DNA of 64,000 nucleotides, taken from the NCBI GenBank assembly GCA_963829835.1, contig CAWHKC010000004.1, positions 1,922,001-1,986,000 on the forward strand, read 5' to 3'. The DNA comes from Berkiella sp963829835 (lineage in GTDB: Bacteria; Pseudomonadota; Gammaproteobacteria; Berkiellales; Berkiellaceae). Below the pieces are notes generated by a model. The model worked only from the letters and a program-made list of their open reading frames with translations. It was not told the origin of the DNA and made no database searches. The translations under genes were made by a program, and so were the position numbers. This document shows positions 34,906 to 42,966 of the stretch, one piece after another. The first letter of the stretch is position 1, and every line of letters begins with the position of its first letter.

Positions 34906-35205
34906 TGGTCTGTCATCATTTAAATCTTCTGTATAAGTCGTTTTGTTGCAAATCCACTACTTGAGTTAAGTTTTCTGGAAAAATTTGACGACGAACTTCC
35001 ATACTGCGAACCCCCACGGCTTGGAAAATAACCTTGAGACGCATAAATTTCCTTGGGCCGCGAAGTAGTCCTATTTAGAAAAGCTTTAACCTCTGGATTT
35101 GCCCAAGCTTTCGCTTTAAATTTACTTTGGTCCTTTTTTAAATCACTTATGACTTCTTCAGCTCTATCTCTAAAAGCGTGCTTAAAGCCCACAACTTTTT
35201 GCACA
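34906..35205 (-). pseudogene. Duplicated 3' end of the 42967 repeat gene
   Basis: About 300 bases are nearly identical to 42990-43293. The frame at 34920-35204 encodes 94 residues that repeat the last ~95 of the large repeat protein (HAFRDRAEEVISDLKKDQSK through SSSGFATKRL), then ends early with QKI because one T is missing. A 3-base deletion near 35187 removes one residue. There is no ATG and no repeat domain, so it is a truncated copy. The high identity implies a recent event or gene conversion. Confidence 0.85.
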
Positions 35206-35213
35206 ACCTGGCA

Positions 35214-35300
35214 TGATGAGTTTTTTTAGAGATTTAAAGAGATTTGATTAATTTTTGTTAGCAAATATATGAACAGGGTTAATCAGGCAACAAGGAAAAT
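35214..35300. repeat. Dispersed intergenic repeat, copy 1
   Basis: The stretch from GAGTTTTTTTAGAGATTTAA to TTAATCAGGCAACAAGG recurs near 53424 and 54622-54692 with small changes. The other copies follow a GCCAGGAAATTCCTGGC-type hairpin; here that hairpin is missing. It lies between two minus-strand effector-like loci. Confidence 0.6.
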
Positions 35301-35401
35301 TTGCATAGGGTTGCTTAAACAAGAGGGAGCGGTGTTAGAACTGATGAAGTCTCAGCTGTTGGAGAAGGAACCATTACATGACTAATTGTATGTAGCGTTA
35401 T

Positions 35402-38400
35402 CTATTTGAAAGTTCTCCTCTTTTTAGTATTACCGATTTCCCACTGCTTACATGAATCTTCAATGGCAGCTTTTATTTCAGCTTCAAAGCCAGGTTGAGT
35501 ATTCATTTGTATAATCTGTAATACCTCATTTACCGAATTCAATTTATCAGTATCTGCACTGATTTGGCCCCAAACAGGGTTATTTTCTACCCCCTCTACC
35601 ATTGTCTTATTTACTGCTTTTAGCATCAATTCAGATATTAACTCAAACTCTTCTTTTGTGAAGGTTTGCTCCACTAAGGTTGATAAGGCTTTATTTAATA
35701 AATCAATATTGGGTTGTCGTTGAATCTTTTGTCCAGATTGTTGTAAGGTCAATTGAACCCGAGAGGATCGCATTTGTCTTGCAGGTGTTTGATTGAATTT
35801 ATCAATAAAATCGACTAAATCCTTATTGCCTTCCTTCAATGCTTCAGTCTTTAATTTTTCATATTTTGTAATACTATCGTCCGCAACGCCTCTTATTGCA
35901 AGTAAGCGCATTTTCATCTGGATATCAAAATTCACCTCAGCTGCATAAATTATCGAGTCGAATGTGTGTTTATCCAAGGCTTTAATATAATCTTCATCTA
36001 GCTCATTTTGAACATTACAAAGAAAAAGTTTAATAAGATTATAATTACCAACAAAGTCAGGTAACAGGTCTAAAGGTGAACGATTTCCTACTCCATCAAA
36101 CTCCACACGTAAATTCTTATCCGCGCCCTGTGTTAGTAGATATTCAACAACACCTCTTCGGTCATTCCTGCAGGCTTCATGCAATGCCGTTATTCCTGCA
36201 TTATCTCTAGCATTAACGTCTGTGCCATTTTCTATAATACGAATCACCTGATTTAAATTACCTTCTCTTGCTGCTGATTGTAAATCAGACGATTCATTCG
36301 GTAACTTAAGATCCGGATTCTGTGCCAACAACTTTGATACTAATAGCGTATCACCACCCACCATAGCCTTTTCAAGAAATACAATTTGACACTCTACATT
36401 TAAACCACTTAAATATTTCTCATCAATTTCACCCTTCTCGTTATAAGCAAGCATTTGAATCATGGGATATTTTGCTGCCTCTAATACATCTTTTGAAGTT
36501 GGTTTGACTGCTCGTAGTTTAATCAAATGAACTGCAACGGATTCATGACCGTTTAATATAGCACAATCTAAAGCAGATCTAGGATTAGGCCATGTATTAT
36601 AGGCTATGTTAAGATTTGTGTTCATTTGCGTAAGCATTTCTACGATTTCAAGTTTTCCATGTGTGCTCGCTAAGATCAAAGGTGTCATGCCATCAATATC
36701 GCTTGCCACATTAGTGCGTGCGAATTCTATTAGTTTATTGAGTACCTCTGGCTGATCATGAGCAATGGCAAATCTTATTGCAGACCATTTGCTGGTATCA
36801 ATAACATGGTAAAAAGTGAGTAGATTACTATTGTTCCCAAGCAAAAAGGTGACCAATTTTACATCACCATTTTTTGCAGCAAGCATGAGCAAATCTGCTT
36901 GCAGAGAAGAATCTAGCTTATTTATTTGTGATAAATCAATGTTGCCATCTTTATTTATTAATAACGCTTGGCATACTTCAAAATTTTGATCAACAATCGC
37001 TTTTCTTAAAGGTAGCCAATGTGCATATTTTGGAGGGAAACTATTAGGATTAATAGGAATTTCGCATGTTAATAGAGGATTTGCCCCCTGCGCTATCAAG
37101 TATCTAACGACATCGGAATGATTTCCTTGTACCGCATTATATAAGGGTGTACTCCGATCATTAGCCTCTTTGTTAATCTTTACACCGTTTCCTACAAGCC
37201 ACTTCGCCTCATCCAAATATCCACATGAAGCTATTTGATTGAGCGGTGTAAATCCTAAATCATTACGTTTATTAATCATCGGATTTAAATGTTTCAAATA
37301 TTTTACTAATTCATCATCATGGTGAATATCGGCAAGACAAAGTAATCTTACTAAAGAATCATTGTTGAGCAACTTGATTTGTTCTTCATCAATTTGGTTA
37401 TCCTTCGTTTTTAAGAGAAGTTGGCAAAAATCATATTTTTCATCATTTATTGCTTTGCGAAGTGGTGTCCAATGGTCATTATATGATGGATCAAATGTTA
37501 AAGATTTATTAGCTCCCTTTTTAAGAAGATAAACTGCCACGTCATAATGATTTTGTTCCACAGCACTATATAAAGCGGTGGTGCCAGTGAGAAACCTGGC
37601 ATCTATGTTTGCTTTGTTATCCACTAGTAATTCAACGGCTTTCAAATTACCATTACAGGCCGCAATTTGTAATGAATTAGAGTATTTATTATCTTGCCAC
37701 TCAATATTGGCGCCTTTGCTTATTAAATAATTCATGACCTCTAGATGATTATTTTGCGCCGCCCCTCTTAGAGGGGATATATTGCCGCTGCTGACAGCAG
37801 AGTTAATCAACCTCTTATGTTCAGACTCAGGGAATTTACTTAGGATTATTTTGATTGTTTCTAAGTCACCAGTGACAACCGCCATATAGATGCATTTAAG
37901 AATTTTACTATTATCCAATTTATCTTGATTATGAATCACGCTATCAATTTGCAAAAGGCTATCTATCATTTTTTCTTTATCAATAGCTACTAATTTATTT
38001 TCCTGTTTATCTATCACCGTCACGCTAAGGCTTGTTTGACTTTTATCATTAGACAATATCTTTTTTTGAAAAAGAAAAAGCATTTGGGTGAGTGAAACAT
38101 GATTAGTTGCCCCAGTTTCACTATTGGGGTCAAAAAAATCAAAAGTATTATCTTCATGATTATAGTAAAGCGAAAAGGTATGATTATCTGTTTGTAGTTG
38201 AATAATCTTGTTATGTTTGCAATGTTTGATAATATTTTCAAACATATAAATTAATTCTTCTTTGCTATTATAGTGAAAACTAAATTTAAATTGGGTTTCT
38301 AATAGTTTATTTTCATCTTCAATAAGCGGTGCAACTTTCCTTTCTCTGGAGTCTTCAATCATTACATTTTTGATGATAAAGTTCATGACACTGCTGTAAT

Positions 38401-38878
38401 CGTTTTGAGAGAAGCCAGGAAAGGCTGTTTTAGGATCATATAGCATATTAATTAATTCAAAATAGGTGAACGCTTCTAGAAAAGCTTCATGATCTTTTTT
38501 TAATTTTGCAAGTTTTTCTGATAATTTATATTTGGTCAAATCTGTAGATAAGCTGGGGAATTGTTCCCTCACTTCTGAAGAGGTTAACGTTTTTTGTTTA
38601 TTTTCTTCAAGAGTTTTTTGATAGGCTAGCCAATCCAGGTATTCTTTACTGCTTCTTTCTAGTGCTGAAACATCTAACCCTTTAGCAATTTTTTCACTGA
38701 TTGCCTCATAATTATAGGGTATTTTATAAGACTCTCTATTAGCGCTTAAAAATCGATTTAAACCCCATAAAGCAGCATCGCCATTACAAAATCCATTTAC
38801 TGATAACGCTGGTCTACCATGGGCTTTAAGCCATCTATTCATTACATTTATACGGTTAGTTTGACTAAGATCGACCAT
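35402..38878 (-). CDS. Large ankyrin-repeat protein with papain-like N-terminal triad
   Basis: An 1158-residue protein. The first 260 residues look like a cysteine-protease domain of the YopT/C58 type: Cys31 in NGFCNGDAALWG, His233 in DNHTFSLYYN and Asp250 in FFDPNSETG. The 17-residue His-Asp spacing is close to that of YopT. Ankyrin repeats then run from about residue 330 to 990 (for example SGNISPLRGAAQNNHLEVMN and TALHEACRNDRRGVVEYLL). The last 150 residues are helical and basic (NTKKRRTFK). The arrangement suggests an effector whose ankyrins choose the substrate to be cleaved. AAGGAAG precedes the start. Secretion is inferred. Confidence 0.72.
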   Translation of the reverse strand: MVDLSQTNRINVMNRWLKAHGRPALSVNGFCNGDAALWGLNRFLSANRESYKIPYNYEAISEKIAKGLDVSALERSSKEYLDWLAYQKTLEENKQKTLTSSEVREQFPSLSTDLTKYKLSEKLAKLKKDHEAFLEAFTYFELINMLYDPKTAFPGFSQNDYSSVMNFIIKNVMIEDSRERKVAPLIEDENKLLETQFKFSFHYNSKEELIYMFENIIKHCKHNKIIQLQTDNHTFSLYYNHEDNTFDFFDPNSETGATNHVSLTQMLFLFQKKILSNDKSQTSLSVTVIDKQENKLVAIDKEKMIDSLLQIDSVIHNQDKLDNSKILKCIYMAVVTGDLETIKIILSKFPESEHKRLINSAVSSGNISPLRGAAQNNHLEVMNYLISKGANIEWQDNKYSNSLQIAACNGNLKAVELLVDNKANIDARFLTGTTALYSAVEQNHYDVAVYLLKKGANKSLTFDPSYNDHWTPLRKAINDEKYDFCQLLLKTKDNQIDEEQIKLLNNDSLVRLLCLADIHHDDELVKYLKHLNPMINKRNDLGFTPLNQIASCGYLDEAKWLVGNGVKINKEANDRSTPLYNAVQGNHSDVVRYLIAQGANPLLTCEIPINPNSFPPKYAHWLPLRKAIVDQNFEVCQALLINKDGNIDLSQINKLDSSLQADLLMLAAKNGDVKLVTFLLGNNSNLLTFYHVIDTSKWSAIRFAIAHDQPEVLNKLIEFARTNVASDIDGMTPLILASTHGKLEIVEMLTQMNTNLNIAYNTWPNPRSALDCAILNGHESVAVHLIKLRAVKPTSKDVLEAAKYPMIQMLAYNEKGEIDEKYLSGLNVECQIVFLEKAMVGGDTLLVSKLLAQNPDLKLPNESSDLQSAAREGNLNQVIRIIENGTDVNARDNAGITALHEACRNDRRGVVEYLLTQGADKNLRVEFDGVGNRSPLDLLPDFVGNYNLIKLFLCNVQNELDEDYIKALDKHTFDSIIYAAEVNFDIQMKMRLLAIRGVADDSITKYEKLKTEALKEGNKDLVDFIDKFNQTPARQMRSSRVQLTLQQSGQKIQRQPNIDLLNKALSTLVEQTFTKEEFELISELMLKAVNKTMVEGVENNPVWGQISADTDKLNSVNEVLQIIQMNTQPGFEAEIKAAIEDSCKQWEIGNTKKRRTFK

Positions 38879-39118
38879 TGAAGCTTCCTTATATTCACTA
38901 CGAATTAGGCAATTTAAAGGAACAAATAGTTCAGTTGAAATGCTCTTTTGTAGCAGTTAATTAGAAAACTCATATAAATTCAATTGGTTATAGATAATTT
39001 AGGGGACAAGAGTAGTTATTTTCTTGCTCTTTTCACGGGCTAAAATGGGCTATGCTGTAGCTTGTTATTTTCAGAATAATATTTTGCATTTCTTCGTTGC
39101 CTCTCATAGCTGGGTTAG

Positions 39119-41161
39119 TCATGGAGCACGCGGTGGCCCAATCAGTGGTACACGAACTGGTTTAGCCATTCCATAAAATACTGTGAGACCATTGCCGCCA
39201 CAACGTGTTGACTGTCCTTCAGATGCTTGGCCGAAGCAGCTTTTGGGATCTTGCCAATTATTAGCGACCCAGACATTTCCAGCAGGATCTATCGCAATAT
39301 CTGTCAGCATTTGCATACCGCCACCGACATAGCCATTAGCCGGTGATATTGGGTCTCCGGTGTTCATGCCAGGTGGACAAGTCTCTGTATTGATACCACA
39401 CAAATGCGTAATTGAGTGGCCGCCGAAGTTGGAGATCCACACCTGATCATTACCATCGATAGCAATAGCCCATGGCGCCCAAGTACTGCCGCCGCCATTA
39501 AAGGGAGAACCTGGAGCTTGACTACCATCTGGTCTCAACATGGTGACATTCCCCAGGTCTTTGTGTTCCATCAAGTAATGCACCACAAGTTCATCTTCCG
39601 ATTTGCCTCTCCATTTTCTTACTAAGAGGTGAAGTTTTGTTAGCAGATTCAATCCATCACCAGCCGTATTGGCGATCCATGCATTGCCCTGGCTGTCGAT
39701 TGCGATTCCTTTGCCACTATGGCCTGCCTTGAATACTTCAATCTTGCTAGGATCACTGGCCAAAAAGCGCGTGACAGTATCGCTTATAGCATTTGTGATC
39801 CAGATCCGATCTTGTTGATCAATTGCGAGGTGAAATGGTCCGTTAAGTTTGCAAGGATTATCCCTAGGATTACCATTAGTGGATTGGCAGAAAAACTTAA
39901 CTTTACTCGGATCTCCTTGAGGCATGTAAATCACTTGATTGTTGCTAAAGTCTAGTGCCCAGACATCATTATTAGGAGTCACAATAATGCCTTGCATTAA
40001 GCCAAGTTTGCCATTGAAATTATAGCCTTCAGGCGGTGACAGCGGTTTACCATTATTATCAAACAAAGAAATTGTTTTGCCAATTGTACTTGTAACCCAC
40101 ACTTTATCATCACTTGCCATAGCGGTACCAAATCCTGGACCTTCTAACCCACCGCCATGAAATCCTGTCGTCATCGGTGACAGTGGCTGTCCATTGGGCG
40201 CAAACTGAGATAGATTCCCATCCCACAGTGCATCTAATGCCTGCGACCCAACAACGAAGTTGTCTCCAGTCCAAGCATTACCTTTACTATCGAACATGAT
40301 TTTACCAGGCCCACTTAGCCCACCGCCTGTAAATTTGAGACCTAAGAGCCAGCTGCTTGGCGTTACGCTAAGATAAGGTATATAGGGCGTTTTGCGCAGT
40401 GTTTTACCTTTTGGAACGGGATAAAAATCATTCAACAAAGCAAAGAGTTTATCAGTGTTGTGTGATGGATTCTGTGCAATCGCTTGCGCCACTAAGAGTG
40501 TATCTGTGGGAATTTTGCCCCTTGGAGTCTTTGCTGCAGCGAAGAGTTTGCTGCATGCATCTGGTGTTATCTGTGTTGTGCAGCCAGCAAGTAGGGTGGC
40601 CAGTGTGGCAAAGTTAGCCATGGTTGGTGTCTGAGTGCTATTTAGACCATCTTGAATGACTGATCCATAGCCGCCCGTTTCAATATTGACAAGATTGGGC
40701 ACATTGCCAGCAGCTATGCGCAAACCAAGCATGTTACCACTCATGGCTGTACCTTCCAGGAATTGAGCAGCAGTCCAAACCGAGGCAATAGTAGTAAGCT
40801 CATTGATCATGACTGTAGCAGGAGGTGTCGTGTTCAGCGTAGTCATTAGAGCGATCGCTTTGTTGTCTCCGACTTCGCCGCTGATTTTAGGCTGTCCACC
40901 TTGAGCTATCAGATACAGTATTTCTTTATCTGTCATGTTGGGTATGTCAGTAAAGCTAAACATACCATTATTGTCTGATTTTGTTTGCGCTATTTGTCTT
41001 GGTGTATTTTGGCTTGCTGCCCACAGCGTGATAGTTGAGTTGGCGACAGGGCTGCCTCCTGCTTGAACAGTGCCGGTGACTTGTTGAGCGATACTCCAAG
41101 ATGTACCAAAGATAAAAAATAGTAAAATAGGCATTAAAATGAAACGAAATAAATTACGCAT
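39119..41161 (-). CDS. Exported NHL/SMP-30-type beta-propeller protein
   Basis: About 680 residues from the ATG at 41161 (AGGAAA in front); a GTG one codon earlier is also open. A signal peptide (LFRFILMPILLFFIFGTSWS) is followed by a carboxypeptidase-regulatory-like or Ig-like domain at about 28-110 (VTGTVQAGGSPVANSTITLW). The C-terminal half is a six-bladed propeller with repeated 'IA.D..GN.W..N' motifs (IAIDSQGNAWIANTAGDGLN, IAIDPAGNVWVANNW), as in NHL and streptogramin-lyase-like proteins. It is likely periplasmic or on the cell surface. No catalytic residues are evident. Confidence 0.78.
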   Translation of the reverse strand: MRNLFRFILMPILLFFIFGTSWSIAQQVTGTVQAGGSPVANSTITLWAASQNTPRQIAQTKSDNNGMFSFTDIPNMTDKEILYLIAQGGQPKISGEVGDNKAIALMTTLNTTPPATVMINELTTIASVWTAAQFLEGTAMSGNMLGLRIAAGNVPNLVNIETGGYGSVIQDGLNSTQTPTMANFATLATLLAGCTTQITPDACSKLFAAAKTPRGKIPTDTLLVAQAIAQNPSHNTDKLFALLNDFYPVPKGKTLRKTPYIPYLSVTPSSWLLGLKFTGGGLSGPGKIMFDSKGNAWTGDNFVVGSQALDALWDGNLSQFAPNGQPLSPMTTGFHGGGLEGPGFGTAMASDDKVWVTSTIGKTISLFDNNGKPLSPPEGYNFNGKLGLMQGIIVTPNNDVWALDFSNNQVIYMPQGDPSKVKFFCQSTNGNPRDNPCKLNGPFHLAIDQQDRIWITNAISDTVTRFLASDPSKIEVFKAGHSGKGIAIDSQGNAWIANTAGDGLNLLTKLHLLVRKWRGKSEDELVVHYLMEHKDLGNVTMLRPDGSQAPGSPFNGGGSTWAPWAIAIDGNDQVWISNFGGHSITHLCGINTETCPPGMNTGDPISPANGYVGGGMQMLTDIAIDPAGNVWVANNWQDPKSCFGQASEGQSTRCGGNGLTVFYGMAKPVRVPLIGPPRAP

Positions 41162-41345
41162 CACGAATATTTCCTATCTGTATCAAATAGCTCTCAATAA
41201 GAATAGCCTAAGCTCCTCACAAAAAATGAAAAAATGGAACGTTGGTAGAGCGCTTAGCTGAATAGTCTCACAAGCTGGTTTTAAAACTAGGAGGATATAA
41301 AATCAAGAATTATTTGATCATTGATTACGCAGGGACGGTTTTTTC

Positions 41346-41498
41346 ATGACTAGACTTCAACTTTATAATCAAAATCCACATCGCATGCCGCTTTTACCTT
41401 ATTGGCATCATTCTTTTTATGATAACAACACTTACCATAGCATCACCCAAGGATATTTCTTGGGATCAGGATACATATATAAACTCAAACAATTTTAA
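41346..41498 (+). CDS. Possible 50-residue ORF
   Basis: An ATG at 41346 opens 50 codons (MTRLQLYNQNPHRMPLLPYW and onward, ending YIYKLKQF), with a GGGACGG run about 12 bases before. Its stop overlaps the stop of the minus-strand ORF at 41495 by four bases. No family is recognised and chance is not excluded. Confidence 0.25.
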   Translation: MTRLQLYNQNPHRMPLLPYWHHSFYDNNTYHSITQGYFLGSGYIYKLKQF

Positions 41499-41653
41499 AT
41501 TAAATTCATGTCAATGATGGCATAAATATGCCGTGTAGGCACAAATAGTCGTTCTTGGCGCAATCTCGATTTTGAGCGTTCGAGGTTAAGATCACCGTTC
41601 GGAGCTGTGGTGATCGCAGGGAACCAAGTATCCGCAAAATGGCGCCTATACAC
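41495..41653 (-). CDS. Small ORF with GTG start behind paired palindromes
   Basis: A GTG at 41653, with AAGGAG eight bases before it, opens 52 codons (RRHFADTWFPAITTAPNGDL, then RLRQERLFVPTRHIYAIID). It looks coding and is less AT-rich than its surroundings. The frame has no earlier start before a stop, so it could be a truncated gene or a genuine small one. Two copies of a TGCACCAAA palindrome lie about 70-155 bases upstream and may form its control region. The family is unknown. Confidence 0.4.
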   Translation of the reverse strand: MYRRHFADTWFPAITTAPNGDLNLERSKSRLRQERLFVPTRHIYAIIDMNLI

Positions 41654-41721
41654 AGGAATCTCTCCTTGAACTTAAAAGCTATATTTCAATATCTTAGCAC
41701 GGTTGCGGTTGCTTAATTTTA

Positions 41722-41809
41722 TGCACCAAAATGATATATTGACGATTTGGTGCATGTTTTTATATAATTCAATTTATGCACCAAAATGATATTTTATAGA
41801 TTTGGTGCA
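41722..41809. promoter_or_regulatory. Two identical-arm palindromes
   Basis: TGCACCAAA...TTTGGTGCA occurs at 41722-41754 and again at 41777-41809, 55 bases apart, each with a 15-base AT-rich centre containing ATGATAT. Paired operators of this kind often control toxin-antitoxin or small regulatory genes. They sit downstream of the CheD-like gene and upstream of the small GTG ORF. Confidence 0.6.
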
Positions 41810-41830
41810 CAAATCTTGTATGACCCAGTC

Positions 41831-42610
41831 CTATTTTCTTGCTCTTTTCAAAAATTCGCTTCGACTGTTTTTATCTTCGCTAGGTGTTGTTGCTATTTTT
41901 TCATGAAACATACATTCTATTGGCTGTTCGGGATTTTCCTCAACACTCGTGTAGTTTGCTTCACGAGAAAACAGTATATTCGAATCAGATTCTCTTTTAT
42001 GAGATGTTGGAACAGCTTCTCTTTTTGGTGTAGATGGGCTTTCGGCGCGCTCATCATAATTTATTTGCATAGGATGTTTTTTTATTTTATTGGCGATTAC
42101 TTGATCTAGGCGTTGGTGTAGTCTTGATCTAAGATCAAGCACCTTTTCGAATTGTTCGTACCTTACATTTAAAATGATTTCTCCTTTTCTTGAATCAAAT
42201 GCAATACTCTCACTAAAATGTACAGCTTTGATTAATAAATCTGGGTAATCTTTTTCTCGAATAGAATTAAATTCAGATTGGACAATTTTTAATGTTGGGG
42301 ACAATAAATCACCGGTCGCTAATGTTACTTCAAGCTTTGCTGGAGTAGCAGTTTCGGAAACAATACTACACATTAACCCTATCGCTTGCTTTATATCTAC
42401 TATAGAATCTATATGAGCTAAAGCAACTATCTTTGCTTGCGGATTATAAACAACCACAGCCACACAGAAAACAAGCCCAAGTGTTCCCAATATAGGTTTA
42501 CCTGATTCTGAGTTCGTAATTCCTAACTCACCCTGAAGAAGCTGTCTGCTGTTAGTCTTTGTAACGCTAGGTGGTTCATCAAAACCATTATCAATATCAC
42601 CACGTAGCAT
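41831..42610 (-). CDS. CheD-like protein, putative glutamine deamidase
   Basis: A 259-residue protein. Residues 41-70 (LGTLGLVFCVAVVVYNPQAK, then IVALAHID) match the CheD core. Thr43, Cys49 and His66 keep the exact spacings (6 and 17) of T21, C27 and H44 in Thermotoga CheD, whose motif is T.G.GSCV...Y......H. CheD deamidates Gln in chemoreceptors, and the fold is shared with CNF-type toxins. The Gly-Ser before Cys is changed to Val-Phe. No chemotaxis gene is nearby, and the last 90 residues are an added polar tail (AESPSTPKREAVPTSHKRES), so an effector or stand-alone deamidase is more likely than true CheD. Confidence 0.62.
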   Translation of the reverse strand: MLRGDIDNGFDEPPSVTKTNSRQLLQGELGITNSESGKPILGTLGLVFCVAVVVYNPQAKIVALAHIDSIVDIKQAIGLMCSIVSETATPAKLEVTLATGDLLSPTLKIVQSEFNSIREKDYPDLLIKAVHFSESIAFDSRKGEIILNVRYEQFEKVLDLRSRLHQRLDQVIANKIKKHPMQINYDERAESPSTPKREAVPTSHKRESDSNILFSREANYTSVEENPEQPIECMFHEKIATTPSEDKNSRSEFLKRARK

Positions 42611-42834
42611 ATTAACCTCTAAGAAATTTAAATTGGCAACAGACTAACATTCTTAGTTAAATCAATCAATTTCATTCCGGTGAGACCTGCATTTTCACAG
42701 ACATAAGGTTTCAAATATATTTTCTTCTCATTGAATCAACTAAACAATATATGGGAAATTACACGATCATGAGAGCAATCAGCCAGCTTGGAACGGCAAA
42801 AGTTTACCATTCTAAGAGCTGCTTGGAAGTCTAA
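42611..42834. other. Intergenic, partly homologous to the 32.9-kb locus
   Basis: AT-rich DNA between two minus-strand genes. Bases from about 42817 (GAGCTGCTTGGAAG) resemble those beyond the F-box gene terminator near 32893. No gene is seen. Confidence 0.4.
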
Positions 42835-42861
42835 AAAAAGAAGCCTCAGTCATGGAGGCTT
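42835..42861 (-). terminator. Rho-independent terminator, copy of 32905
   Basis: On the minus strand AAGCCTC and GAGGCTT form the stem, followed by CTTTTTTTAG. The stem, the adjacent TTTGCTGTGATAGATTATTT and the end of the frame beside it match the locus at 32905-32975. Confidence 0.7.
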
Positions 42862-42873
42862 TTGCTGTGATAG

Positions 42874-42966
42874 ATTATTTTTTTCTATTTTTATTAGATG
42901 TTTTATACATCCACCAAAAGCTTCCAGTTAGACAACATTTTGCATCACTGCCAAAATAAGCTTTTC
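42874..42966 (-). pseudogene. Orphan C-terminal tail (…TSNKNRKK)
   Basis: Directly after the stop of the repeat gene, a different minus-strand frame stays open and ends WMYKTSNKNRKK at 42874. The F-box/ankyrin protein ends KTFNKNRKK, and the following terminator is also shared. This looks like the last codons of a lost F-box-type gene now joined to the repeat gene. Confidence 0.5.

Noticed and set aside
41831..42610. True chemotaxis CheD
   Set aside because: No chemotaxis neighbours, altered residues before the catalytic Cys and a long added tail; retained only as CheD-like.
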